NCBI RefSeq assembly: GCF_965279675.1
Contig: NZ_CBDIIJ010000002.1
Span: 1,922,001 to 1,986,000 of the forward strand
DNA: 64,000 bases
Direction of reading: 5' to 3'
Origin: Mucisphaera sp965279675
GTDB taxonomy: Bacteria > Planctomycetota > Phycisphaerae > Phycisphaerales > Phycisphaeraceae
Positions 27,587 to 36,234 of the stretch are shown here, one piece after another. The notes under the pieces were generated by a model. That model ran no database searches and was not told where the DNA came from. It saw nothing but the letters and a program-made list of their open reading frames with translations. The position numbers and the translations under genes were made by a program. The stretch's first letter is position 1. Each line of letters opens with the position of its first letter.

Positions 27587-28413
27587 GCGCTTCGCCCATC
27601 ACCCTCGACCGGATCGCCATCCACACGATGACCAACAAGCCATGGTCGTTGGCCGAGTGTTGCGAGCACTACGGCCAGGCAGGCGTCGCGGGCATCTCCG
27701 TCTGGCGCAACGTCATCGAGCCCATCGGCATCGATGAGGCCAGCCGGATCGTCAGGGATTCCGGGCTTGCCGTTCCCGCACTCGTGCGAGGCGGGTTCTT
27801 TGTCACCAATGATGCCACGCAGCGACAACCCGCCATCGACGACAACAAAGCCTGTATCGATGAAGCCGCCGCACTCGGTGCCGAGATGGTCGTCCTCGTG
27901 GTCGGTGCACAGCCGGGCACACCCCTGGCTGAAGCCCGCCAGCAGGTCGCCGATGGCATCGCCGACTGCCTCGCACACGCCGAGCAGGCCAACGTCAAGC
28001 TCGCCATCGAGCCGCTGCATCCGATGTACGCCGCCGACAAATCCTGCATCAACCGCATCGCCGAAGCCCGCTGGGTCTGCGACCGGCTCAACCACCCGCT
28101 CGTCGGCGTTGCCGTGGATGTCTACCACGTCTGGTGGGACCCGGACCTCGAAACCGAGATCCAGCGACTCGGTCAGACCCGCCGTCTGTTCGGCTTCCAC
28201 GTCTGCGACTGGCGCGTCAACACCCGCCACCTCCTCACCGACCGCGGGCTCATGGGCGAAGGCTGCATCGACATCCCGGGCATCAGAGCCATGGTCGAAG
28301 CCGCCGGCTTCTCCGGCCTGAACGAAGTCGAGGTCTTCTCCGAAGAGCACTGGGCCGAAGACCAGGCGGTCTACCTCAAGCAGATCACCAATGCCTGCCT
28401 GACCGCCACTTGA
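27583..28413 (+). CDS. Sugar phosphate isomerase/epimerase (xylose isomerase-like TIM barrel)
   Basis: A 276-residue AP-endonuclease-2-type TIM barrel. Metal-binding residues are recognisable in order: the Glu in AIEPLHPMY, the Asp in VDVYHVWWDP, the His in FHVCDWRV and the Glu in NEVEVFS. Members interconvert keto and aldo sugars or inosose derivatives and often follow a Gfo/Idh/MocA dehydrogenase, as here with a four-base overlap. The substrate is unknown. The upstream AraC gene suggests joint regulation with uronate use. Confidence 0.82.
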   Translation: MSASPITLDRIAIHTMTNKPWSLAECCEHYGQAGVAGISVWRNVIEPIGIDEASRIVRDSGLAVPALVRGGFFVTNDATQRQPAIDDNKACIDEAAALGAEMVVLVVGAQPGTPLAEARQQVADGIADCLAHAEQANVKLAIEPLHPMYAADKSCINRIAEARWVCDRLNHPLVGVAVDVYHVWWDPDLETEIQRLGQTRRLFGFHVCDWRVNTRHLLTDRGLMGEGCIDIPGIRAMVEAAGFSGLNEVEVFSEEHWAEDQAVYLKQITNACLTAT

Positions 28414-28548
28414 TTGCACACCTCGGTCAGTGCTGCTTCCATGCGCCACAGCCCGCATAGCGAACTAGGGGTCTTTTCTAGGCTGGCTTATAAGTTGTTT
28501 CTGGTATGCTTCAGAGCGCCTGCAACATGGTTTCGGAGAGGAAAACCC

Positions 28549-29205
28549 ATGAAGAAGCGAACAACGCTGGCTATGTGTAGCGCTTTCGCCATGGCAACCC
28601 CGGCTTTTGCCACCACCATCGGCTTCGATCTCACAGGCGCGGGCGGGCTTCTCGGCTCCTCGTTCGACTTTACCGAGGACGGCCTGACCCTCACCGTCGC
28701 CGCTTTCACCATCAACACCAACACCAGCCCCGTCGGCTCCACGCCGGCAGGACTGGTTCAGACCGGCTTCGGCCTAGGCGTCGATTCCGGTCCGGGCATC
28801 TTTATCGACAACCCGATCTCGATCGATGAACTCATCTTCAACTTCACCGAAGCCCTCGTCATCTCCTTTGATGTCGATGTGACGCTCGACAGCATCGACC
28901 TCTTCACCATCGATCCAGGCGACAACGCCCTTATCCGCGTGCTTGGTGGAGGCCCGACCTTCATCACCGCACTCGGCTCAGGCGTGAACACCATCACCGG
29001 CCCCATCACGCTGCCGGCTGGGTCTCAGGTGGCTATTGGTGCTCCGATCGGCGGGGCTGCCATCCTCGATAATGCCTTCACCCTCAGCGGCCTCACCGCC
29101 ACGACCTCGGATGATCCCGACCCACCACCCACGGTGCCATCACCCGCTGCTGCCGGTGCCGGGCTCGTGCTTCTGGCTGGTCTGACACTCCGACGCCAAC
29201 GCTGA
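28549..29205 (+). CDS. Secreted protein with PEP-CTERM-like tail
   Basis: A 218-residue exported protein of unknown function. Residues 1-22 form a signal peptide (MKKRTTLAM ... PAFA), followed by a beta-rich, Asp/Thr-rich body of low similarity to anything I know. The C-terminus from about residue 196 reads VPSPAAAGAGLVLLAGLTLR, then basic residues. This is the three-part layout of a PEP-CTERM sorting signal, but with VPSP in place of VPEP. Such tails are cut by an exosortase, not seen in this window. The ATG at 28549 follows GGAGAGGAAA. It is probably transcribed alone. Confidence 0.65.
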   Translation: MKKRTTLAMCSAFAMATPAFATTIGFDLTGAGGLLGSSFDFTEDGLTLTVAAFTINTNTSPVGSTPAGLVQTGFGLGVDSGPGIFIDNPISIDELIFNFTEALVISFDVDVTLDSIDLFTIDPGDNALIRVLGGGPTFITALGSGVNTITGPITLPAGSQVAIGAPIGGAAILDNAFTLSGLTATTSDDPDPPPTVPSPAAAGAGLVLLAGLTLRRQR

Positions 29206-29254
29206 CCGCCACGCAGTCGGGTCACTCCCGGAACGAAGATAGTTATTTCGTAGG

Positions 29255-29731
29255 CTAGACGGGCGCGTTCGCCTCGTGCTCGGCAATGATGGCGTACAAC
29301 GCCTCTGCATCTTCTGCCGCCTTAAGCGAGGCACGCAGTGATTCGTCCGTCAGCATCCGGCTGATCTTCGCCAGAGCCTGGATGTGCGGACCCGTCTGGT
29401 CCAGCGGTGATGCCAGCAGCAGGATCAGGTCCACCGGCTGACCGTCGATCGCGCCGAACTCGATCGGCTCACTCGGACGGCCGATCGCCATCCGCAGCTT
29501 GTCCACGCCTGAAGCCTTGCCATGAGGGATCCCGATGCCGTGACCGATGCCCGTCGTCCGGGTCTCTTCACGCTGCCAGATCGCCTCCTTCAACTCATCC
29601 GCCGAAGCGATAGGCGAGTTGGCGGCCAGCAAAGAGGCAAGCTCATCGATCACACCATGCTTGTCCGTGCCCTGCAGAGGAACCACCACGCACTCGGGCT
29701 GAAGAATATCGGTCAGACGCATCGATCTCAT
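29255..29731 (-). CDS. ptsN: PTS EIIA (PtsN-like, nitrogen/fructose type)
   Basis: A 158-residue phosphocarrier domain. The phosphorylated histidine is His70 in GIGHGIGIPHGK, the usual EIIA-Ntr/fructose context, followed by LILLLASPLDQTGPHIQALA with the second conserved histidine. No EIIB, EIIC, HPr or sigma-54 gene lies nearby, so it probably has a regulatory role rather than sugar uptake. An ATG three codons downstream (29722) is an alternative start. It is divergent from the ABC cluster. Confidence 0.88.
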   Translation of the reverse strand: MRSMRLTDILQPECVVVPLQGTDKHGVIDELASLLAANSPIASADELKEAIWQREETRTTGIGHGIGIPHGKASGVDKLRMAIGRPSEPIEFGAIDGQPVDLILLLASPLDQTGPHIQALAKISRMLTDESLRASLKAAEDAEALYAIIAEHEANAPV

Positions 29732-29836
29732 CCGTGATTAGAGAAAACCCCAGGCTCTGCCTGGAGTCGGTCCAGCACCTTACTGACGGCCCCATCCCCG
29801 GGCAACCGCAAGCCTGCAACGCACCTGATAGCCGCC

Positions 29837-29866
29837 TCGACGTACCGATCTGTCCCTGTTTACAAT
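29837..29866 (+). promoter_or_regulatory. Candidate promoter of the Gld-like ABC operon
   Basis: TCGACG (29837-29842), an 18-base spacer and TACAAT (29861-29866, five of six). It lies 74 bases before the ATP-binding gene in a 209-base gap that otherwise holds nothing recognisable. Confidence 0.45.
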
Positions 29867-29940
29867 GCGTGGCTCGCGACCCCACGCGAGGCCGCCGAGC
29901 AGGGCTTCTTCCAGAACACCGGGTACAGCCGAGACGCCTC

Positions 29941-30891
29941 ATGATTACAGCCGATCGACTGGTCAAATGGTACGGACCCACCCTCGCCGTCGATGACGTC
30001 AGCTTCACCGTCAACCCGGGCGAGGTCGTCGGATTCCTCGGCCCCAACGGGGCCGGCAAGTCCACCACGATCCGTATGCTCACCGGCTACCTCCCGCCGT
30101 CGTCCGGCACCGCCACCGTGAATCAGCACAACATCCTCACCGCCTCCAAAGCCGCCAGAGCCGACATCGGCTACCTCCCCGAATCCACCCCGCTCTACCC
30201 CGAGATGCGGGTCCGCGAATACCTCGACTTCCGCGGCAAGCTGCTGGGCCTCAGCCGCTCCGACCGCCGGGAACGCTCAGCCAGCGTGATCGACCGCTGC
30301 GGGCTCACCGCCGTTGAGGCCAGAACCATCGGCCGCCTCTCCAAGGGCAACCGCCAACGCGTCGGCCTCGCCCAGGCCCTCCTCCACGACCCCGCCGTGC
30401 TCATTCTCGACGAGCCCACCTCCGGCCTCGACCCCGCGCAGATCGGCCAGTTCCGCGGCCTCATCCGAGAACTCGCCCAGAAGCACACCATCCTGCTCTC
30501 CTCCCACATCCTCCCGGAGATCGAGAAGACCGCCGACCGCGTCGTCATGATCGCCTCCGGCCGCAAGGTCGCCGAGGGCACCATCGAGGAACTCCGCAAC
30601 CAGACTTCGACGGCCGGACGGCTGATTGTCGAAGCCCGTACGGACGCTCAGAAGCTTAAGTCGATCCTCACCGCCGACCTGGCCATCGACACTATCGAGG
30701 CCAGCGACCTCACCGAAGGCTGGACCCGAGCTCGGATCACCACCAAAGACCACGCCGACCGCCGGGAGGCCATCGCCGCCAAACTCAGCGAGGCCGGCGT
30801 CCGTATCCGAGAGCTCCGAGCCGAAACCGCCTCCCTCGAAGCCTTCTTCATCGAGATGACCGCCAGCCAGCGTCAACCCAACGCCGCCTGA
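29941..30891 (+). CDS. ABC transporter ATP-binding protein (GldA-like)
   Basis: A 316-residue ATPase. Walker A GPNGAGKST lies at residues 34-42, the signature is a slightly unusual LSKGNRQRV, Walker B is VLILDEPTSGLD and the switch histidine is in LLSSHIL. The C-terminal 90 residues form the extra domain found in ABC-2-type exporters and GldA. It starts at the ATG at 29941, although the frame is open further upstream. With the permease, the GldG-like and the DUF4340 genes that follow within 20-40 bases each, it forms one operon. The cargo is unknown. In Bacteroidota the Gld set is linked to gliding, but planctomycete versions are not assigned. Confidence 0.9.
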   Translation: MITADRLVKWYGPTLAVDDVSFTVNPGEVVGFLGPNGAGKSTTIRMLTGYLPPSSGTATVNQHNILTASKAARADIGYLPESTPLYPEMRVREYLDFRGKLLGLSRSDRRERSASVIDRCGLTAVEARTIGRLSKGNRQRVGLAQALLHDPAVLILDEPTSGLDPAQIGQFRGLIRELAQKHTILLSSHILPEIEKTADRVVMIASGRKVAEGTIEELRNQTSTAGRLIVEARTDAQKLKSILTADLAIDTIEASDLTEGWTRARITTKDHADRREAIAAKLSEAGVRIRELRAETASLEAFFIEMTASQRQPNAA

Positions 30892-30925
30892 CCCAACCCA
30901 CGCAGCCACACGCGAGACAGACCGA

Positions 30926-31648
30926 ATGCACGCGACCTGGACCATCGCCAAAAGAGAAACCCTCAGCCTCTTCTACGCGCCCGTCGCTTATCTCGTGCTC
31001 GGGCTCTTTGCCGTGATCTCATCCATGCTCTTCCTTGCTGGTTTCGACGCCGGGGCCCCCGCCAACCTCCGCTACCCGTTCACCGGCGTTGTTTGGCTGC
31101 TCGCCTTCACCCTCCCGGCCATCAGCATGCGTCTGCTCAGCGAAGAACTCCGCACCGGCACCCTCGAACTGATGATGACCGCCCCCATCTCCGACGCCCA
31201 ACTTGTTGCCGGCAAATGGCTCGGTGCCATGTGCTTCTACCTGGCCCTGCTCAGCCCGCTCGTCCTCCACGTTGTCATCCTCGAAGTCCACGGCACCCCC
31301 GACTACGGCCCCATCCTCACAGGTCTCGTCGGCATGGTCCTTGTCGGCGGGCTCTACCTCGCCATTGGCACCTTCGCCTCCTCCATGAGCGACAGCCAGA
31401 TCGTCGCCTACATGGTCACGGCCCTCTTCACCGGCATCATGACCGTCGGCATGGCCATCATCCCCAACGCCGTCACCTGGCTGCCCCAGTGGGCCCGCGA
31501 GGCCTGCTACGTCATCAGCGTCGACCGCCAGTACGAAGACTTCGCCAAGGGCCTTATCGATACCAGCAACTTCGTCTACTTCGTCTCCCTGATCGCGTTG
31601 TTCCTCTTCCTCGCCGTCAAGCTCATCGAGAGCCGCCGCTGGCGATGA
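30926..31648 (+). CDS. ABC-2 type permease (GldF-like)
   Basis: A 240-residue integral membrane protein with about six segments (for example residues 17-36, 50-70, 100-125, 130-155, 165-185 and 210-230) and the ABC-2 permease feature RLLSEELRTGTLELMMTAPIS after the second segment. It is the membrane partner of the preceding ATPase, with 34 bases between. The length and order match GldF in the gldA-gldF-gldG arrangement. Confidence 0.88.
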   Translation: MHATWTIAKRETLSLFYAPVAYLVLGLFAVISSMLFLAGFDAGAPANLRYPFTGVVWLLAFTLPAISMRLLSEELRTGTLELMMTAPISDAQLVAGKWLGAMCFYLALLSPLVLHVVILEVHGTPDYGPILTGLVGMVLVGGLYLAIGTFASSMSDSQIVAYMVTALFTGIMTVGMAIIPNAVTWLPQWAREACYVISVDRQYEDFAKGLIDTSNFVYFVSLIALFLFLAVKLIESRRWR

Positions 31649-31688
31649 ACCTTACAGCCTCTGTTAGAACCCACGGAGCCGGACAGGC

Positions 31689-33869
31689 ATGAGCCAACCA
31701 CCGACACCGACATCCACCGCCCCCAAACGAGCTGTGATAGGCCTGAGCGTGATCCTCGCCGTCGCCGCTGCGCTCGCTATCGTTGTGTTCGTCAACTTCA
31801 TCGCCTACCGGCAGTTTCTCCGCTTCGACTTCACCCAGACCGGCCGCTACAGCCTCTCCGAGCAAACCCAACGCGTCCTCGCCGACCTCGACACCCAGCA
31901 CCAGATCGTTGGCCGCTTCCGCACCGACACCGAACCCACCCAGCAGCTCGCCGACCTCCTCAACGAATACGACCTCCGCTCCGACCGCATCGATCTCCAG
32001 ATGATCATCCCCGGCCGCGACGTCGTGGCCCTGGATAACTTCAACAACACCCTCAAAGAGCGCTACGTCGAGAAACTCGAACCCGCCCAGCAGGCCATCG
32101 ACAGCGCTCTGACTCGGATCGACGCCATCCTCACCGGCCTGACCCCGCCCATCGCCGAACTCGCCACCGCTCTCGAAGACGACACCCTCCGCGGACGCAA
32201 CGCCGACCAGCTCCGTCAGCTCGTCAACGTCATGCGCCTCCTGCCCTCCTCCTGGTCCGAGCAGGCCTCTGCCTGGCGGGACCAGATGGAAGAGCCCCTG
32301 CCGCCCCTCGAAGCCATCCGCAGCCAACTCTCCGGCAGCCTCCGCGAGATCGAACAGTCCATCCTCGTCGCCGCCAACGCCTGGCTCGACGACGCAGGTT
32401 CGGACAGCTCACTCCCGCCCGCCATCCGCGACGCCTCTCTCCGCGCGGCCGCCCAGACCGGCCGCTTCCGCGCCGCCGCCGAAACCATCACTGGCGAACT
32501 CGACCAGCTCGCCGGCCTCGACGAGTACGACCAGCTGACCCAGGACCTCCAGCGAGAATCCGTTGTCGTCCTCTCACCCGACAAGGCTCGCGTCATCCCG
32601 ATCGACCAGATGATCCAGGCGACGCTCCCCGATGAAGCACAGGACCAGACGCAGTACCGCTTCCTCGCCGAAGAACAACTCACCGGTGCCCTCATCAGCC
32701 TCGGCCTCGAACAGCAACCGCTCGCCGTCTTCCTCGCACTCGGTCCCGGACGCCCCGCCATCGGCGCGCGAGGCGACTACGCCCACGTCGCCTCCCGACT
32801 CCGCAGCGCCGACTTCGAACTCATCGAGTGGAACCCGTCAGGCGGCATCGCCCCCACAGGCCAACGCCTGCCGCCGACCCCGCCGCCGACGGTTGAGTCC
32901 GGCCGTCCGGCCGTCTGGATCGTCCTCCCCGCATCCCCGCCCGATCCCCGCAACCCCATGGCTGGCGGGGCCACCGCCGCTGCCAAGCAGCAGGCCGCCA
33001 GCCTCCTCCAGCAGCGCCTCGAAGCCGGCGATGGCGTCATGATGATGCTTGCCAACGACCCCGGCGCCCGCTTCGGCACCACCGATCCCCTCGCCGACCT
33101 CGCCGCCAGCCGCGGCCTTCAGGCCCGCACCGATCAAATCATTCTCAGCGAGATCCCCCAGGGCGAACGCCAGAACCGCGCCTCGACCTACCAGGAACTC
33201 CGCCAGTGGCCCGATGACAACCCGGTCAGCCGGGCCCTCGCCGGCCTCCCGGGCATCGTCATGCAGGCCAGCCCCATCACCCTCCTCCCGCAGGACACAG
33301 CCGCAAGCGACGGAGACCAAACAGAACCAGGCACAGAGGCCTCCGAAACCACCGACCCCCAGCCCGAAGCCGCACCCGCCACCTATACCACCTCGATCAT
33401 CGCTCAGGTCTCGGGCCCAAGACTCTGGGCCACCGCCGAGGCCGCTGCCGCAGGGTCGCTGGAAGAAGTCCCCTTCGACCCCGCCCTCGCCGCACCCGAC
33501 TTCGTCGTCGGTGCCGCCTCCCAGCCCGATCAAGCCGATGGCGGTCGCCTCATCGTCGTCACCGACCCCGTCTGGGCCACCGACCAGATCACGACCTATG
33601 GCGTCATCCCCGCCCTCGGCATGGCCTCCGTCGGCTTCCCGGAATTCGCACTCTACCCGGCCAACGCCGAACTGTTCGTCAACAGCGTCTTCTGGCTCAG
33701 CGAGATGGACCACCTCATCGCCGCCAGCGCCCGCACCCAACGCGTGCCCCGCATCGGCGATCTCTCCGCCGAAACCCTCACCGCCTACCAGCTCGGACTC
33801 CTGCTCGGACTGCCCACGCTCATCCTTGCGATGGGTGTCTCGATGCACCTCATCCGACGCTCTGGCTGA
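31689..33869 (+). CDS. GldG-like ABC accessory protein
   Basis: A 726-residue protein anchored by one membrane helix near the N-terminus (about residues 18-38) and one near the C-terminus (about 700-722). The body faces the periplasm. It contains the domain known from the auxiliary component of uncharacterised ABC systems, beginning FDFTQTGRYSLSEQT, which is typical of GldG. A helical, Gln/Ala-rich insertion (about residues 130-260) and a Pro/Thr/Glu-rich stretch near 540-570 are additions. GGAG lies before the ATG. It is likely to act with the ATPase and permease as one complex. Confidence 0.85.
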   Translation: MSQPPTPTSTAPKRAVIGLSVILAVAAALAIVVFVNFIAYRQFLRFDFTQTGRYSLSEQTQRVLADLDTQHQIVGRFRTDTEPTQQLADLLNEYDLRSDRIDLQMIIPGRDVVALDNFNNTLKERYVEKLEPAQQAIDSALTRIDAILTGLTPPIAELATALEDDTLRGRNADQLRQLVNVMRLLPSSWSEQASAWRDQMEEPLPPLEAIRSQLSGSLREIEQSILVAANAWLDDAGSDSSLPPAIRDASLRAAAQTGRFRAAAETITGELDQLAGLDEYDQLTQDLQRESVVVLSPDKARVIPIDQMIQATLPDEAQDQTQYRFLAEEQLTGALISLGLEQQPLAVFLALGPGRPAIGARGDYAHVASRLRSADFELIEWNPSGGIAPTGQRLPPTPPPTVESGRPAVWIVLPASPPDPRNPMAGGATAAAKQQAASLLQQRLEAGDGVMMMLANDPGARFGTTDPLADLAASRGLQARTDQIILSEIPQGERQNRASTYQELRQWPDDNPVSRALAGLPGIVMQASPITLLPQDTAASDGDQTEPGTEASETTDPQPEAAPATYTTSIIAQVSGPRLWATAEAAAAGSLEEVPFDPALAAPDFVVGAASQPDQADGGRLIVVTDPVWATDQITTYGVIPALGMASVGFPEFALYPANAELFVNSVFWLSEMDHLIAASARTQRVPRIGDLSAETLTAYQLGLLLGLPTLILAMGVSMHLIRRSG

Positions 33870-33905
33870 ACAAGCAACCAGCCTCCAGACCACGGAGACA
33901 CTTAG

Positions 33906-36194
33906 ATGAATCTCAAGACGACCATCGCACTCCTGCTGATGCTCGCCGGCGTAGGCTCCTACGTCTTCTTCGTCGAGCTCGACCGCGAAACCACCTTCGA
34001 CCGCGAACAGCGCGAAGCCGAAACCATCCAACTCGATGGCGAAGCCCTCTTCCCCCGCGATACCCGCCCCGACGTCACCGACATCCAACGCCTCGAACTC
34101 ACCCTCGACAAGCAGACCGTGGTCATCGAACGCCAGGACAACGGCTGGCAGCAGATCGCACCCGTCACCTTCCCCATGCAGGGCTTCGCCGTCGACCGCG
34201 TGATCCGTGAACTGCTCGAGATGCGCCGCTTCGAAACCCTCGAAACCTCAGATACCGACACGCCCACCACCGCCATCGCCCGCCTCGACCCGCCCGAAGC
34301 CACCCTCACCCTCACTACTGCTGACAACCAGAAAATCCAGGCAAGGCTCGGCAAGCGTCTCCCAGGCGACAAGGCCTACCTCCAACGCCTCGATACCACA
34401 GACGCACCCGATCCCACTCTCCCCATCCTCGTTGTCGATGACGACCTCCACCTCGCCATCCTGGACGAAGGTGTCAACAACTGGCGCACCACCACACTGA
34501 GCGCGCCCACCCCCAACCAGATCGACAGCCTCATCATCACCCCCGCCGCCGAAGACCCCCTCACCCTCTTCCGCCAGGCCGACCGCTGGAGCCTCGACAA
34601 CAACGGCATCGAACGCACCGACCAGCAGGCCGCCACCAGCCTCATCCAGGCCCTCTCCCGACTGCGCATCGACAGCTTCACCGCCGACAACCCCATCGAC
34701 CTCACCCTCTACGGCCTGCTCCGCCCGCGACTGGTCGTCAGCGCTATCCCGAAGAAAACCGAAGACGCCGTCCCGGCCACCGGGTCATCCGAAAACGACC
34801 CCGCACTGCCCGGCCCGACACACACACCCGCTCTCAACCTCCTCATCGGCGCACCCGCCGACATGGAAACCACCACTCGCTTCGCCGCCATCGCCCAAGG
34901 CGACGAACCCATCTCCGTCGTCTTCACCCTCCGCGACGGCGACATCGAAGCTTTCCGCCAAACCGCTGATGATCTCCGCGACCCGCGCGTTCTCGCCATC
35001 ACCACCACCGATATCGAACGCATCACCGTCGATACCGACCAGCAGGCATACACCCTGCTCCGGGGCGATAACGGCGCCCTCAGCTTCGACAACCCATCCC
35101 CCGGCTACGCGCCCGACACGCTCGTTACCGACGAAGCACTGAACAACCTCGCCGGCCTCGCGTCCAACGAGTTCGTCCCCACCTCACGCACCAACCAGCA
35201 GCTCGCCAGCCTCACCGTCAACGTCCTTGGCGAAACCGAACCCATCCGGCTCACAATCTATACACCCACTGACCTGGAGGAAGACACCGAGCCCCGTCTC
35301 CTCGTCGTCCGCGATCCCGAACCCTTCGCCTACATGGTTCCCCCCGACACCCTCAGCGACTGGCTCGACGGCCCGCTTACACTCAAAGAGCGCACCCTCT
35401 TCTCGGCAGCCCGGCAGGACATCACCCAGATCGAAGTCCGCTACCCGCTGCGCCAGACCGTCGAACTGATCCGGAACCCCGAGACCAACGCCTGGGTCGT
35501 CAACGGCGAAACCTCAGCCAACCCGGCCATCGATCGCCTGCTCAACGAACTCTCGATCCTCCGTGCCGACCGATGGTTGTCACCCGAAGACACCCCCGCG
35601 GCGCAGATCGAAGCCGATCAGTCACGCCTGACCGTCTGGACCGGCAACGCCAGCGAACCCGCCCTCCAGATCACCCTCCACGCGCCCTCTGGGACAGGTC
35701 ACCACACCGACAACCCGGCCGAACCCTTCACACTCACCAACAGCACCCTCGAAACCCTGCTCGCCGAACTCCGGCCCACCGACCTCCTGACCGTCTCACC
35801 CGCAGAGGTCCGGTCCGTCACCCTCACCAGCCAGAGTCAGGAACTCACCCTCCAACGCGATCCCGCCGGCACCCTCACAAGTGCCGACGGAGCAGAGCTC
35901 CTCGATCCCGAGTCCGCTATCCGCTTGATCGATGAACTCGCTCAGCTCCGCGCTGAACGCCTGCTGACTGAACGCCAGACGCCCGATCCCGACTACGGCG
36001 TCAGGCTCCGCCTCACCCTCCAGGACAGTCGCCAGATCACCCTCCAACTCACCGACCTAGCCCCCAGAGACCTGATGCTCCCCAGTTCTGACACCGCCGC
36101 CGTCGCGATCTTCAACCGCCGGCCCGTCCTCGTTGACCAATCCCTCCATGACCTCGCCGTCCAGATCCTTACGACCGAATCACGCATCCCCTGA
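33906..36194 (+). CDS. DUF4340 domain protein
   Basis: A 762-residue protein with one N-terminal membrane helix (TTIALLLMLAGVGSYVFFV) and a long exported part. Repeating beta-rich blocks are visible, each with an I-x-R/E-L-T-L strand and a W-(x)-L/V-V-N segment (for example DNGWQQIAPV and TNAWVVNGE), as expected for DUF4340, which commonly follows GldG-like genes. Its role is unknown. The context suggests a periplasmic subunit of the same ABC complex. This entry ends the four-gene operon, and no clear terminator is seen before the convergent purF. Confidence 0.8.
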   Translation: MNLKTTIALLLMLAGVGSYVFFVELDRETTFDREQREAETIQLDGEALFPRDTRPDVTDIQRLELTLDKQTVVIERQDNGWQQIAPVTFPMQGFAVDRVIRELLEMRRFETLETSDTDTPTTAIARLDPPEATLTLTTADNQKIQARLGKRLPGDKAYLQRLDTTDAPDPTLPILVVDDDLHLAILDEGVNNWRTTTLSAPTPNQIDSLIITPAAEDPLTLFRQADRWSLDNNGIERTDQQAATSLIQALSRLRIDSFTADNPIDLTLYGLLRPRLVVSAIPKKTEDAVPATGSSENDPALPGPTHTPALNLLIGAPADMETTTRFAAIAQGDEPISVVFTLRDGDIEAFRQTADDLRDPRVLAITTTDIERITVDTDQQAYTLLRGDNGALSFDNPSPGYAPDTLVTDEALNNLAGLASNEFVPTSRTNQQLASLTVNVLGETEPIRLTIYTPTDLEEDTEPRLLVVRDPEPFAYMVPPDTLSDWLDGPLTLKERTLFSAARQDITQIEVRYPLRQTVELIRNPETNAWVVNGETSANPAIDRLLNELSILRADRWLSPEDTPAAQIEADQSRLTVWTGNASEPALQITLHAPSGTGHHTDNPAEPFTLTNSTLETLLAELRPTDLLTVSPAEVRSVTLTSQSQELTLQRDPAGTLTSADGAELLDPESAIRLIDELAQLRAERLLTERQTPDPDYGVRLRLTLQDSRQITLQLTDLAPRDLMLPSSDTAAVAIFNRRPVLVDQSLHDLAVQILTTESRIP

Positions 36195-36234
36195 GATAGC
36201 ACACCATCGGTAACAGGCAAGTGTAGAAGGGGGG

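Noticed and set aside
28470..28520. Sigma-54-like TGGC-TTATAAG-TTG before the PEP-CTERM-like gene
   Set aside because: Lacks the GC element at -12 and no sigma-54 activator is nearby; too weak to report.
29732..29940. Upstream extension of the ABC ATPase gene by 69 codons
   Set aside because: The extension has no similarity to ABC proteins, contains a good promoter-like pair and precedes the natural MITADRLVKWYG start.
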